Made by a program: the position numbers and the translations under genes. Below are positions 27,753 to 36,054 of a stretch of 64,000 nucleotides of DNA, piece by piece. Under the pieces are notes generated by a model. It had not been told where the DNA came from and did no database searches. It worked only from the letters and a program-made list of their open reading frames with translations. Position 1 is the first letter of the stretch, and the number at the start of each line of letters is the position of its first letter. This stretch comes from an uncultured Prevotellaceae bacterium (GTDB taxonomy: Bacteria > Bacteroidota > Bacteroidia > Bacteroidales > Muribaculaceae), in assembly GCA_900318205.1 (NCBI GenBank), contig ONJS01000008.1, positions 1 to 64,000 of the forward strand, read 5' to 3'.

Positions 27753-28334
27753 ATGAAACGAGAGACAAGAGGAAACGTATGTGTGTTCTGTGCTTCCAGC
27801 GCAAACATTGATGCCCGCTATCTGGATGCGGCACGAGAGTTGGGTGGCCTGCTCGCCCGTGACGGCTGGCGCTGCGTGAACGGTGGCGGTGCCGTGGGCC
27901 TGATGGGCGCCGTGACCGACGGCACACTCGATGCTGGCGGCCAGGTGACAGGTGTCATTCCCAAGTTCATGGTCGATAACGGGTGGTGCTATGACCGCCT
28001 GGAGGATGTCCTCATCACTGCCGATATGCACCAGCGCAAACAGATGATGAGCGAGATGGCCGATGCCGTCATTGCCCTGCCGGGAGGCGTGGGTACGTTT
28101 GAGGAACTGCTGGAAACACTCACTTGGCGACAGTTAGGTCTCGTCAAGGTGCCTGTCATCATCCTCAACACGCTGGGTTACTATGACGCCTTGCTGGAGT
28201 TGCTGCAACACGCCATTGACGAGGGCTTCATGAAGGCTTCACATGCCCACTTGTGGCAAGTCGCCGCCACTCCCGATGAGGCCATCGCGCTTCTCAACAC
28301 GAACCAGGATGTGGAATTTGAATCCAAATACTGA
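27753..28334 (+). CDS. LOG-family nucleotide-binding protein (TIGR00730)
   Basis: 193 residues. The Rossmann-type fold has VFCASSANIDARY at the start and the diagnostic PGGVGTFEELLETLTWRQLG (about 109-128), the PGGxGTxxE motif of LONELY GUY proteins. Plant and some bacterial relatives release free cytokinin bases from nucleotides; others are nucleotide 5'-monophosphate hydrolases. The substrate here is unknown. It appears to be translated from a nearly leaderless transcript. DUF4271 and hemD follow closely. Confidence 0.85.
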   Translation: MKRETRGNVCVFCASSANIDARYLDAARELGGLLARDGWRCVNGGGAVGLMGAVTDGTLDAGGQVTGVIPKFMVDNGWCYDRLEDVLITADMHQRKQMMSEMADAVIALPGGVGTFEELLETLTWRQLGLVKVPVIILNTLGYYDALLELLQHAIDEGFMKASHAHLWQVAATPDEAIALLNTNQDVEFESKY

Positions 28335-28345
28335 TCACACACGTC

Positions 28346-29251
28346 ATGCCCGTCAACGCCAATACTACCGATACAGCACTGCATGTAGAGACGCAAAATC
28401 CTGCGGCTCACGTCGCTGATTCGGCAGTAGCCCATCAATCCGACTCGGCAGCGGCCCAATACACACCGCAGTACCTTGACGGTTTCCCCGTCACGGCACC
28501 CGCCGACTCGGCACTGGGCAGCATCGACACCCTTGCGGTGATGGAGGTGCCACCGGCAGGCGAGGCGACGCCCTTTGCACGCTCGCCGCTGCACAACACG
28601 CCGTCGATGGTCCTGCTCATGACCGGATTGATTGCCGTGGCGCTGTGCTACCACACGGGCTACAAGTACATTGAGAACTTTTTCCATTACATGTTCTCGA
28701 CACGCCGGCGCGAGAACCTGTTTGAAGACCACACCGTCAACGAGACCAGTATCCTGGCGGCACTGATTGCCAACACCTGTATCGTCGAGGGATTCATCAT
28801 CTACTTCGCCGTACAGTTGCTGCGCCCCGAACTAGCACCCTCGCTGCGGGACAGCGTATTCCTTCACATCGCGGCGTTCTGTGCTCTGGCTGCTGGATTC
28901 TACACCACACAATGGCTGGTTTACAAGGTGTTAGGTTACACCTTCAGTGACAAGGAAGGCACCCGATTGTGGCTTGACGGTTTCAAGTCTTCACAGTCAT
29001 TATTGGGCTTGGTACTGCTGCCTGTGCTAGTGCTGTTGCTGGTTTATACTGCCCATGGCAAAATGCTACTATATATTGCAGCCCTATTATATTTGGTTGT
29101 GCGACTGATATTTATTTACAAGGGTTTTAGAATTTTTTATAGCAATTTGTCATCCGTTCTCTATTTTATTTTGTACCTTTGCGCCGTCGAAATCGCACCT
29201 TTAGTCATTATGACGGGTGTAACTATTTGGATTTGTGGTATTTTACAGTAA
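28346..29251 (+). CDS. DUF4271 membrane protein
   Basis: 301 residues. A variable, Ala/Asp-rich N-terminus (about 1-85) is followed by a DUF4271 domain with about five to six membrane helices. It lies 11 nt after the LOG gene and 9 nt before hemD, an order common in Bacteroidetes. Codons near 28384-28409 are a decayed copy of the GTAGAGACGC repeat, so part of the poorly conserved N-terminus (around VETQNPAAHV) is repeat-derived. An internal promoter box for hemD lies in the last 80 nt. Function is unknown. Confidence 0.82.
   Translation: MPVNANTTDTALHVETQNPAAHVADSAVAHQSDSAAAQYTPQYLDGFPVTAPADSALGSIDTLAVMEVPPAGEATPFARSPLHNTPSMVLLMTGLIAVALCYHTGYKYIENFFHYMFSTRRRENLFEDHTVNETSILAALIANTCIVEGFIIYFAVQLLRPELAPSLRDSVFLHIAAFCALAAGFYTTQWLVYKVLGYTFSDKEGTRLWLDGFKSSQSLLGLVLLPVLVLLLVYTAHGKMLLYIAALLYLVVRLIFIYKGFRIFYSNLSSVLYFILYLCAVEIAPLVIMTGVTIWICGILQ
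28384..28409. repeat. Decayed GTAGAGACGC palindrome inside a gene
   Basis: gtagagacgcaaaatc matches the first half of the repeat at 19940; the second half (ctgcggctc) is decayed. It is read in frame by the DUF4271 gene. Confidence 0.6.
29174..29181 (+). promoter_or_regulatory. -7 box TACCTTTG inside the DUF4271 gene
   Basis: TACCTTTGC lies within the last 80 nt of the DUF4271 coding region, 80 nt before the hemD ATG. The local sequence also turns AT-rich here, as expected of a promoter embedded in coding DNA. Confidence 0.55.
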
Positions 29252-29260
29252 AAAAACCAA

Positions 29261-30313
29261 ATGAACATTACAAAGATTCTGGTTTCCCAACCAAGACCAA
29301 CGTCAGAGAAATCACCTTACTTTGACCTTGAGAGAAAATATGGAGTAGAGATTGTTTTTCGTCAGTTCATCAAGGTTGAAGGTTTAACATCCAAGGAATT
29401 CAGGCAGTCCAAAATCAATGTGCCTGACTATTCGGCTATTATTCTTACAGCACGCACTGCAGTGGACCATTTCTTCCGTCTGTGCAATGAACTGCGCTAT
29501 AAGGTGCCCGATACCTTGAAATACTTCTGCGTGAGCGAGACGGTCGCCAACTACCTGCAGAAGTATGTCATCTACCGCAAACGCAAGATTTTCTACAGCG
29601 AGACTGGTACGATGGATGGTCTGATTCCCATCATCGCTAAGCACAACAAGGAGACCTACCTGATGCCCGTCAGTGACGTCCACAACGACAAGACCGTTGT
29701 GCTCGACAACAACAAGGTGAAATATGTCAAGGCTGTGATGTACCGCACCGTCAGCAACGACTTCAAGCCTGGTGAGGCTTTCGACTACGACATGCTGGTG
29801 TTCTTCACCCCTGCCGGCATCAAGTCCTATATCAGGAATTTCCCCGATTATCTGGAGCGCAACGTGGTCATCGCTGCTATGGGCTCAACAACCCTTGAGG
29901 AGGCCAGCAATGTAGGGCTCAAGGTGGATGTCACCATTTCACCCGAGGCTCCCTCTATGGCAAGCGCCATCGCACTCTACCTCAAGAAACTTAAAGCCGA
30001 GGAAGAAAAAGGGGAACGTAAAGTCTCCCGTGGTACCACCAAGGTGGAGAAAGAGCAGCCCAAGGTAGCCAAACAGGTTGCCGCACCCAAGCAGGCCAGC
30101 GCCACTAAGAACGACGAAGCCGAAAAAGCCGCTGCCGAGAAGCGCTCGGCTGCCGCCAAGAAGGCTGCTGCCACCCGCAAGGCTAAGGCCGATGCCGAAA
30201 AGGAAGCTGCCGAAAAGCGTTCAGCCGCCGCTAAGAAGGCTGCCGCTACCCGCAAAGCAAAAGCCGAGGCAGAAAAAGCCCCTGCCAAGAAAACTACTGC
30301 GAAGAAGAAATAA
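29261..30313 (+). CDS. hemD: Uroporphyrinogen-III synthase with lysine/alanine tail
   Basis: 350 residues. The first ~250 form a HemD fold with ILVSQPRPTSEKSPYFDLE at the start, IILTARTAVDHFF, and VFFTPAGIKSYIRNFPDYL in the second half; this enzyme closes hydroxymethylbilane to uroporphyrinogen III for tetrapyrroles. The last ~95 residues are low-complexity Lys/Ala/Glu with a near-identical ~25-residue unit repeated twice (EKRSAAAKKAAATRKAKA), ending AKKTTAKKK. This resembles histone H1-like tails and is not needed for the known reaction. It is likely driven by its own promoter at 29174 as well as read-through. Confidence 0.85.
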   Translation: MNITKILVSQPRPTSEKSPYFDLERKYGVEIVFRQFIKVEGLTSKEFRQSKINVPDYSAIILTARTAVDHFFRLCNELRYKVPDTLKYFCVSETVANYLQKYVIYRKRKIFYSETGTMDGLIPIIAKHNKETYLMPVSDVHNDKTVVLDNNKVKYVKAVMYRTVSNDFKPGEAFDYDMLVFFTPAGIKSYIRNFPDYLERNVVIAAMGSTTLEEASNVGLKVDVTISPEAPSMASAIALYLKKLKAEEEKGERKVSRGTTKVEKEQPKVAKQVAAPKQASATKNDEAEKAAAEKRSAAAKKAAATRKAKADAEKEAAEKRSAAAKKAAATRKAKAEAEKAPAKKTTAKKK

Positions 30314-30369
30314 CCCGCAAATCATGAGATTTTATGGGGTGAGCTTGCAATGCTTGCCCCATATTTTTG

Positions 30370-30377
30370 TAATTTTG
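30370..30377 (+). promoter_or_regulatory. -7 box TAATTTTG for rnpA
   Basis: TAATTTTGC ends 10 nt before the ATG at 30388. A TTG start at 30382 is less likely because it would almost coincide with the transcription start. Confidence 0.6.
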
Positions 30378-30387
30378 CATCTTGATT

Positions 30388-30828
30388 ATGGACTACAAGC
30401 TGAATAAAGACGAGAAACTGTGCAGCCGCACGGCAGTGAACCTGCTCTTTGACGAGGGCAAGTCGCTCATGGCGTTTCCGCTGCGGGCTGCCTACAGGCT
30501 GCGGCCTCAAGGCGAGCACCCGGTACAGTTCCTGATCAGCATCCCCAAGAAACGCATCCGCCGGGCCGTCCAGCGTGTCACCCTGCGCCGCCGCGTGCGC
30601 GAGGCCTATCGCCTGAGCCGTCGCGACCTGCTGCAGCCCACACTCACCGAGTCGGGCTGGGGAGTGGACATCGCCTTTGTTTATCTTGACAACACTCCAG
30701 CCCCTTACAGCGTGATTCAAGAAAAGATGACCACACTGCTCCAGCGTATCGCACATGCCGCCACGCAACAACCGGCGCCACCCCAAGCGCCCACAGACGA
30801 CCCCAATGACACACCGTCCAAGTCATGA
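30388..30828 (+). CDS. rnpA: Ribonuclease P protein component
   Basis: 146 residues from the ATG at 30388. The fold follows Rnp[18 protein letters not shown] for the first helix and strand, then [27 protein letters not shown] for the RNA-binding helix. The usual RNxxKR motif of this helix reads RVTLRR here, so the normally invariant Asn is replaced by Val. The protein helps RNase P RNA trim tRNA 5' ends. A Pro/Gln/Ala-rich extension forms the last ~25 residues. It overlaps yidD by 4 nt (ATGA). Confidence 0.85.
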   Translation: MDYKLNKDEKLCSRTAVNLLFDEGKSLMAFPLRAAYRLRPQGEHPVQFLISIPKKRIRRAVQRVTLRRRVREAYRLSRRDLLQPTLTESGWGVDIAFVYLDNTPAPYSVIQEKMTTLLQRIAHAATQQPAPPQAPTDDPNDTPSKS

Positions 30829-31088
30829 ATAGTATCATCAAGACCATAGCGGACTGTGGACGCAAAGTCCTGCATGCCATCGGCTGGGTACTCATTCAGC
30901 CCATCCGCTTCTACCAGAAGTACATCTCACCTCTCAAACCGCCCACGTGCCGTTTCACGCCGACGTGCAGCCAGTATGCCATCGAGGCTATTCGCAAGCA
31001 TGGCCCCTTCAAGGGTCTAGTGCTCGCCGTGTGGCGCATCCTGCGTTGCAACCCGTGGGGAGGAAGCGGCTATGACCCTGTGCCATGA
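30825..31088 (+). CDS. yidD: Membrane protein insertion efficiency factor YidD
   Basis: 87 residues. [27 protein letters not shown] is the family signature, with the conserved cysteines, followed by [18 protein letters not shown]. It is linked to YidC-dependent insertion at the inner membrane. It overlaps rnpA upstream and tatD-like downstream by 4 nt each, so the three genes are translationally coupled. Confidence 0.93.
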   Translation: MNSIIKTIADCGRKVLHAIGWVLIQPIRFYQKYISPLKPPTCRFTPTCSQYAIEAIRKHGPFKGLVLAVWRILRCNPWGGSGYDPVP

Positions 31089-31747
31089 CACCTGTCATCG
31101 ACTGCCATACCCATCGCACTGACGCCTCGGCGGCACTCATCGCTGTCGATCCGCGGCAATTTGCCCCGCAGCCTGGGCTGTGGTACTCGGTGGGATACCA
31201 TCCCTGGTACGATGTGGACAGCCTCAACGATGCCGACTTTGACCTGTTGGAACAGTGTGCCAGGCATCCTCAAGTGCTCGCCATCGGCGAGACGGGGATG
31301 GACAGCCTGCGCGGTGCTGACCTTGATACCCAGGCTAGGGTATTCGTGCGCCATCTCCAGGTGGCCCATGTGATTGGCAAACCTGTTGTGGCTCACTGTG
31401 TGAGGACTGCACAACGCATCATCGACGAGCGGCGCAAGGCTGGACTGACAGCCGTCCCTCTCGCCATCCACGGCATGAGAGCCAACGAGCGCGTCGCCCG
31501 CGCTCTGCTGGATGCCGGCTGCTATTTGTCCTACGGTATCCGTTTCAACCCTGCCACCCTACTCGCCACCCCACCCGACCGCATGCTCATCGAGACCGAC
31601 GAGGCCCCCGCCTCCATCCACGAGGTTGCCACCGCCATCGCCGATGTGCTTGCCACCACCGCTGACGACGTCATCGCCCTCGCCACCGGGAACCTCCACC
31701 GCCTTTTGCAGTCGGCTAATGAAGTTGCCATCCCCCAACAGGAATAA
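31085..31747 (+). CDS. TatD-family metal-dependent hydrolase
   Basis: 220 residues, somewhat short for the family (about 255). The metal motif DCHTHR at the start, [19 protein letters not shown] and IHGM, and LIETDEAP near the C-terminus are the expected metal-binding and catalytic segments. TatD proteins act as DNases on single-stranded or exonuclease substrates. It is the last gene of rnpA-yidD-tatD, and its stop codon lies inside the palindrome at 31743-31814. Confidence 0.85.
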   Translation: MTPVIDCHTHRTDASAALIAVDPRQFAPQPGLWYSVGYHPWYDVDSLNDADFDLLEQCARHPQVLAIGETGMDSLRGADLDTQARVFVRHLQVAHVIGKPVVAHCVRTAQRIIDERRKAGLTAVPLAIHGMRANERVARALLDAGCYLSYGIRFNPATLLATPPDRMLIETDEAPASIHEVATAIADVLATTADDVIALATGNLHRLLQSANEVAIPQQE

Positions 31748-31814
31748 CATGACTGTCCATGAATGAGCCAAAAATAAATACATTTATGAACCATTCATGG
31801 ACATTCATGTTATT
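31743..31814. repeat. Long inverted repeat (palindrome family 2)
   Basis: 31743-31765 pairs with 31792-31814 over 23 bp with one mismatch. The core tgtccatgaatgag...attcatggaca is related to the inner palindrome at 49055-49109. It overlaps the TatD stop codon and could act as its terminator. Confidence 0.75.
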
Positions 31815-31851
31815 CTATGATGATAGATGTGGCAGAATTGTCGTAAGTAAG

Positions 31852-31897
31852 ATAACAACAGAGCTCGCTGGGATTAATCAGCGAGCTCTGTTGTTAT
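31852..31897. terminator. Perfect 19-bp terminator hairpin
   Basis: Arms 31852-31870 and 31879-31897 are exact reverse complements with an 8-nt loop. It lies between the rightward tatD-like gene and the leftward lipoprotein gene and can serve both. Confidence 0.85.
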
Positions 31898-31927
31898 GAT
31901 AGATCTATAAGTTCTCTCCGTCGGTGG

Positions 31928-32449
31928 TTACTCGGCGTCGGTAACCCTTTCCTTGATGGCGCGGGTGACAGACTTAACCTTTGAGACCTTTTCGCCCTCG
32001 CGGGGAGCCAACTTGGGCGCATCCCCGGGTAATTCTTTAGCGGGCTCGTAGTAGGGACTCGTTCCGGCAGCACGATAGGCGGTGTACTGATAGAAGCGAC
32101 GGTCAAGCGACAGAATCAGGTAACCATAATCATCGAAGCCGTAGTACAGGTTTTCATAATCACCATCATAGTAGTTGATAAAGAGCCTGTCGCCGCGAGT
32201 TTCCCAATCAAAGTCTACGTATGACAAGCCGTACATCGAGTAGTAAGTGTAACGGCCAGTGTGGTTGTAATAGAAATCATAGCGGACCACATCATAGCCC
32301 AAGATATCGTATGTACCATAGCCGTCGGAGCCGTATTCTGATACCCAGGATCCAACAATGTCCTCTACATAGTAGGGTGAATCCCAGCCATTGCACGAAA
32401 CCATCATTGACAGCAGTGCCAGCATCGAAATGAAGTAAATCTTTTTCAT
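31928..32449 (-). CDS. Small lipoprotein, unknown, tyrosine-rich
   Basis: 173 residues. The N-terminus MKKIYFISMLALLSMMVSC is a lipoprotein signal with the lipid-bearing Cys at 19. The mature part starts with a possible lipocalin-like block (VGSWVSEY...), is very rich in Tyr, Asp and Gly, and ends in a charged tail. A promoter box lies at 32481-32488. It is likely periplasmic or surface exposed; I cannot assign a function. Confidence 0.7.
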   Translation of the reverse strand: MKKIYFISMLALLSMMVSCNGWDSPYYVEDIVGSWVSEYGSDGYGTYDILGYDVVRYDFYYNHTGRYTYYSMYGLSYVDFDWETRGDRLFINYYDGDYENLYYGFDDYGYLILSLDRRFYQYTAYRAAGTSPYYEPAKELPGDAPKLAPREGEKVSKVKSVTRAIKERVTDAE

Positions 32450-32480
32450 AGCTAATGGGTTTTAAACTGTTTGTTGAATG

Positions 32481-32488
32481 CAAAATTA
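32481..32488 (-). promoter_or_regulatory. -7 box TAATTTTG for the lipoprotein
   Basis: On the minus strand TAATTTTGC, 32 nt before the start at 32449. Confidence 0.55.
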
Positions 32489-32581
32489 ATAAAAACTTTC
32501 AATTGCCTTGCAATCAGTTGGGAAAAAACGCGTGCCACCGGTGTGATTGAGCGGCACGCGCCACCCGGAAATTACGTTACT

Positions 32582-33265
32582 CTAAAAATTCACACCTATG
32601 TTTAACGTGAAGCACCCGTTATGGGTATCGTTGAAACTATCCTGTCCAATGTTTGCCAGGCCGATGTCATAGCTTGCATCGAGATAGAGCATATTGAAGC
32701 CTACACCACAACCAAGCTTGATGCCACCGTCAAAACGGTTGAAATAGCCGTCGTCAAAGGAACTGAACGCAGTGCGCGTGCCGTAGTTCTTGATCTCGCC
32801 ATCGGTTCCCACTGCCAGGTAGCCGCCCATATAGGGTTGAATGGTCATTTGGTTGCCGACGAAGTGCTTGTACTTGATGAGCAGGGGCACTTCCAGATAA
32901 TTGAGATCGTAGGTGAACTTGCCTGTTCCTGAATCGCTCTTGCCACCCTTCTGGCTATAATAGAGTCCAGTCTCGAGGAACAGAGGAGTGCGGTAGCTGA
33001 GTTGAGTTCCGGCAGCGATACCGATATTCAAGCCTGACTTCATGCTGCTGCCATTGAGAGCAGGACTGTCACTGTTCACGTGAGAGGCATTCAAACCGAC
33101 CCGCAGACCGACGTAGTATCGGTGCCATGCGATATATTCGTTGCCGTGACGCGACACCGTCTGAACTCGGGGCTGCGGTCCACGTCCGTATCGGTAACCG
33201 GGTTGTGCCATCGCCGGCAGGGCCAGCATCATGCACAATAGCGAGAAGATAATTGTCCTTTTCAT
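32582..33265 (-). CDS. PorT-like outer-membrane beta-barrel protein
   Basis: 227 residues. A signal peptide (to about 20) is followed by alternating beta strands: YYVGLRVGLNASHV, SGLNIGIAAGTQLSY, PLFLETGLYYSQKGG, LEVPLLIKYKHFV, MTIQPYMGGYLAVG. The C-terminal Phe is typical of barrels. This is the PorT-type outer-membrane beta-barrel domain common in Bacteroidetes. A role in secretion is known only for true PorT; this one is a generic small barrel. Confidence 0.8.
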   Translation of the reverse strand: MKRTIIFSLLCMMLALPAMAQPGYRYGRGPQPRVQTVSRHGNEYIAWHRYYVGLRVGLNASHVNSDSPALNGSSMKSGLNIGIAAGTQLSYRTPLFLETGLYYSQKGGKSDSGTGKFTYDLNYLEVPLLIKYKHFVGNQMTIQPYMGGYLAVGTDGEIKNYGTRTAFSSFDDGYFNRFDGGIKLGCGVGFNMLYLDASYDIGLANIGQDSFNDTHNGCFTLNIGVNF

Positions 33266-33413
33266 TGTCGTTAAGTTTTAAGAGTTATTGTTTTGTGACC
33301 TTTAGACACAAAGGCTGCACCCGAAGTTTAACATCAGGACAGAATAAAACGATGATTACCCCCGAGTTACCGACCAAGGGGGCAAAACTACCGACAAACG
33401 GGAGGCAAGAGAC

Positions 33414-34937
33414 TTAATAAGGGAGGCCTTTCCAGTAGTGGACCAGCGACTGGGTGTGCAACATCTTGGATATCGTGCCCTGCTGAATTTCAAGGCACAA
33501 GAGAAGCACCAACGTGATGACAATGACAAGTGTAATCCACCACCAGATGAACGATTTGCGCCTGTGACCTTCATATACACGGCACAGCACATATACCGTG
33601 ACAGGAATAAACAAGGGCAGAATGGGAGTCACATAACGAGCCACCGAACCTGCCATCAGATAGGCCATCGCAGCATAGGCTATCGCGGGCCACCAGGGCC
33701 AAAGGCCCATGTGCTCACCCTTGCGCCACGAGAGGAAAAAGTAGTAGAACAAGGCCGTACCACCCACAAAGTACCAGCAGTAAGAAAACCGCCCGATTGC
33801 ATTGATGGTGGTAGGTGTGTCAAAATAGGACCAAGGCAACGGAATGAAGAACTGCACCGACATGGTGAGCGGCAGCATCAACACCTTGTGCCAGAAAGAA
33901 TACAGGAAATAGTAATTGAGCAGATCATGATAGAACTGCTGTGACTCCCCGACCACATAAAAGCGCTGCATGTTCCATCCGCCCCCGGCAATCTCGGCAT
34001 GGCGACTGAAGGTGTATTGTGACAACAGTTCTCCCAATAACAGCGCCACAACGACAATAGCCAACAAAACCGACATGACACGCCAATCCCGTTTCAAGTG
34101 CAGCAGAGTCATGACAATCACACCCATTGCTATGAAATAGAGGAAAGTGGGACGAATAAAGGTCACCAGCAGTGATGCCATTACAAACAAGACCATGTCA
34201 CCACGGGAAAGCCGATGGCTCCCATCGACAGTAGCCAATGACGACAGGGCGTAAGCAGCCATCGCCAGCCCCAAGAAGATGGACCCTTCCTTCAGAATCA
34301 AAGTGCCCACGATGAGGTAATAAGTCAGGAAGCAGGAAAAGAACAGGCCAAGCGTGAGCAAATGTTGTGGAGCAACCGAGACCCGATTGGACAACAAACG
34401 CCTAGTAAACTTGCCCGTAAACACCACCGATGTCATGGTAAACATCAGATTCATCGCCTGCGGCCATACAATACTTACACCGAAGATTTTCCACAGCCCG
34501 ACCATGATATAGGGAAACCCAGGGAACAACATGTGGGCAGTTTCAAACCGTCCGTCATACTGGCCCAATGCCCATTTATAATAACTACGGGCATCACCCG
34601 AGAGATTGGGCATCTCCAAGGAATAACCGTCAAAAAGAGTCAGCGCCAACAATCTCTTGTAATCAATATATATCAAGAGCACTGACAGCAAAAAAAGGAC
34701 GGCCGATGATACCCATGACCAAGCGCTATCACGACGCAGAACCGTTCGGGGCACAAGATAGGCGACCAGATAGGCCGCTGTAATCTTCGCGCCATCTGCT
34801 ATGCCAAAGTGTCTTGAAGAGAAAACAGCAAGCAAGGAAAACAGGATTACCTCGGCAAGCATCAACAGCAAACCGGGGCGTGTGAAGTTTTCTTTTAAGC
34901 GTGCAGATTTCAGCATAGAATTATCATGTGTCATCAT
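33414..34937 (-). CDS. GT-C type membrane glycosyltransferase
   Basis: 507 residues with about ten to twelve hydrophobic helices. The first periplasmic loop carries LSGDARSYYKWALGQYDGRF, whose acidic residue followed by Tyr resembles the GT-C active-site loop of GT39/ArnT-like enzymes, which use polyprenyl-phosphate sugars. Several start codons are possible (MMTHDNSMLKSARLKENF). A full promoter is at 34951-34981. It probably glycosylates an envelope lipid or protein; the substrate is unknown. Confidence 0.7.
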   Translation of the reverse strand: MMTHDNSMLKSARLKENFTRPGLLLMLAEVILFSLLAVFSSRHFGIADGAKITAAYLVAYLVPRTVLRRDSAWSWVSSAVLFLLSVLLIYIDYKRLLALTLFDGYSLEMPNLSGDARSYYKWALGQYDGRFETAHMLFPGFPYIMVGLWKIFGVSIVWPQAMNLMFTMTSVVFTGKFTRRLLSNRVSVAPQHLLTLGLFFSCFLTYYLIVGTLILKEGSIFLGLAMAAYALSSLATVDGSHRLSRGDMVLFVMASLLVTFIRPTFLYFIAMGVIVMTLLHLKRDWRVMSVLLAIVVVALLLGELLSQYTFSRHAEIAGGGWNMQRFYVVGESQQFYHDLLNYYFLYSFWHKVLMLPLTMSVQFFIPLPWSYFDTPTTINAIGRFSYCWYFVGGTALFYYFFLSWRKGEHMGLWPWWPAIAYAAMAYLMAGSVARYVTPILPLFIPVTVYVLCRVYEGHRRKSFIWWWITLVIVITLVLLLCLEIQQGTISKMLHTQSLVHYWKGLPY

Positions 34938-34950
34938 CTAAAAGATGCCG

Positions 34951-34981
34951 CAAAAGTATAACTTTTCATGATATTTGGCAA
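34951..34981 (-). promoter_or_regulatory. Full promoter (TTG-N20-TACTTTTG)
   Basis: On the minus strand TTG (34981-34979), a 20-nt spacer, then TACTTTTG (34958-34951), 14 nt before the glycosyltransferase start. The transcript would have a very short leader. Confidence 0.7.
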
Positions 34982-35020
34982 TTTTTTCGTCTGTAGCTTT
35001 TCCATTTTCGGTAAAAACAT

Positions 35021-35182
35021 CTAACTTTGCCTTTGGCGAAGACAGGCGGCGCCTCAACAATCTTCAAAAAAAATTTTGATATTGTGTTCGGCTTGCACTA
35101 ACTTTGCCTTTGGCGAAGACAGGCGGCGCCTCAACAATTTCCAAAAAAAATTTTGACATTGTTTCGGCTTGCACTATCTTTG
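35021..35182 (+). promoter_or_regulatory. Tandemly duplicated promoter of the glsA-glsB operon
   Basis: A 77-bp unit is present twice (35022-35098 and 35099-35175), so three -7 boxes occur in phase: TAACTTTG at about 35022 and 35099, and TATCTTTG at 35175. The last has a TTTTG -33 exactly 19 nt upstream; the middle one has the same element at 20 nt. Each unit also holds a short GC-rich block (gcctttggcgaagacaggcg). Confidence 0.75.
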
Positions 35183-35212
35183 TATGTTTAAAACATTCCA
35201 AAATGCCATTTC

Positions 35213-36046
35213 ATGAACAGTGAACCGATGAGAATAGATGTCGACAAGGTGCTCAGGACAAGATTGCCCCGACACTACCGCTACATTCCGCGGTTTGCCG
35301 TGAGATGGTTGGAACGCACCATCTGCCAGGATCAACTGAATGCAATTCTCCTGAAGATGGCTGGCAAGAACAGCGTGGATGCCGCTTCAGCCGCCCTTAC
35401 CGAAATGGGCATCACCATCGATGAGAAAGGACTTGAGCAGTTGCCCGAAGGGCGCTACATGTTCGTTTCTAACCATCCGCTGGGAGGGTTGGACGGTCTG
35501 GCATTGATTTCACTGATTGGAAATCGCTATGAACGGCACATCAAGTTCCTGGTCAACGACCTGTTGATGGCTGTGGAGCCCCTGCGCGGGGTATTCCTGC
35601 CCGTGAACAAATATGGCAGCCAGTCGCGTGCCACGGCAACCCAAATTGAGGAAGCCCTGAAGAGCGACGAACAATTCATCACTTTCCCTGCCGGCTTGTG
35701 CTCACGCATGCAGCCTGACGGCACTATTGCCGACCTGCCGTGGCAGAAGGCAGCCGTCAATCATGCCGTGAATTACCAACGCGACATCGTTCCCATCTAT
35801 TTTGATGCTTGCAATTCCAAATTCTTCTACCGCTTTGCCAAGTGGCGCAAGAAACTGGGCATCAAGTTTAATATCGAACTTATTTTCCTCCCCAAAGAAA
35901 TGATTAAGCAGTGCGGTAGCACGTTACATGTCATCATTGGCGAACCCATTCCTTGGACCTCGCTGGATGCCCGTGCGCCCAAAAAGGAAGCTGCCCGCCT
36001 GCGTGATATTGTCTATTCCATGGCCCCATCGCCATCCAAACCCTAA
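35213..36046 (+). CDS. glsA: PlsC-like acyltransferase, probable glycine-lipid O-acyltransferase
   Basis: 277 residues with an LPLAT domain. The HX4D-type motif is NHPLGGLDG (about 87-95), followed by GVFLPVNKYG and FPAGLCSRMQPDG. The adjacent downstream gene is an OlsB-like GNAT, the same pairing as the glsA/glsB genes of Bacteroides that make glycine (and flavo-) lipids. In that pathway this enzyme adds the second acyl chain to the hydroxyl of the N-acyl 3-hydroxy-fatty acid. The gap to the next gene is 8 nt. The promoter is the duplicated array upstream. Confidence 0.78.
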   Translation: MNSEPMRIDVDKVLRTRLPRHYRYIPRFAVRWLERTICQDQLNAILLKMAGKNSVDAASAALTEMGITIDEKGLEQLPEGRYMFVSNHPLGGLDGLALISLIGNRYERHIKFLVNDLLMAVEPLRGVFLPVNKYGSQSRATATQIEEALKSDEQFITFPAGLCSRMQPDGTIADLPWQKAAVNHAVNYQRDIVPIYFDACNSKFFYRFAKWRKKLGIKFNIELIFLPKEMIKQCGSTLHVIIGEPIPWTSLDARAPKKEAARLRDIVYSMAPSPSKP

Positions 36047-36054
36047 AACAGCCT

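Noticed and set aside
26020..27927. 635-codon minus-strand frame opposite the GH89 gene
   Set aside because: It is fully antisense to a clear glycosidase; composition reflects the complement of its codons and no domain is recognizable.
35021..35182. Riboswitch upstream of glsA
   Set aside because: The region is explained by repeated promoter units; no aptamer-like fold is recognised.
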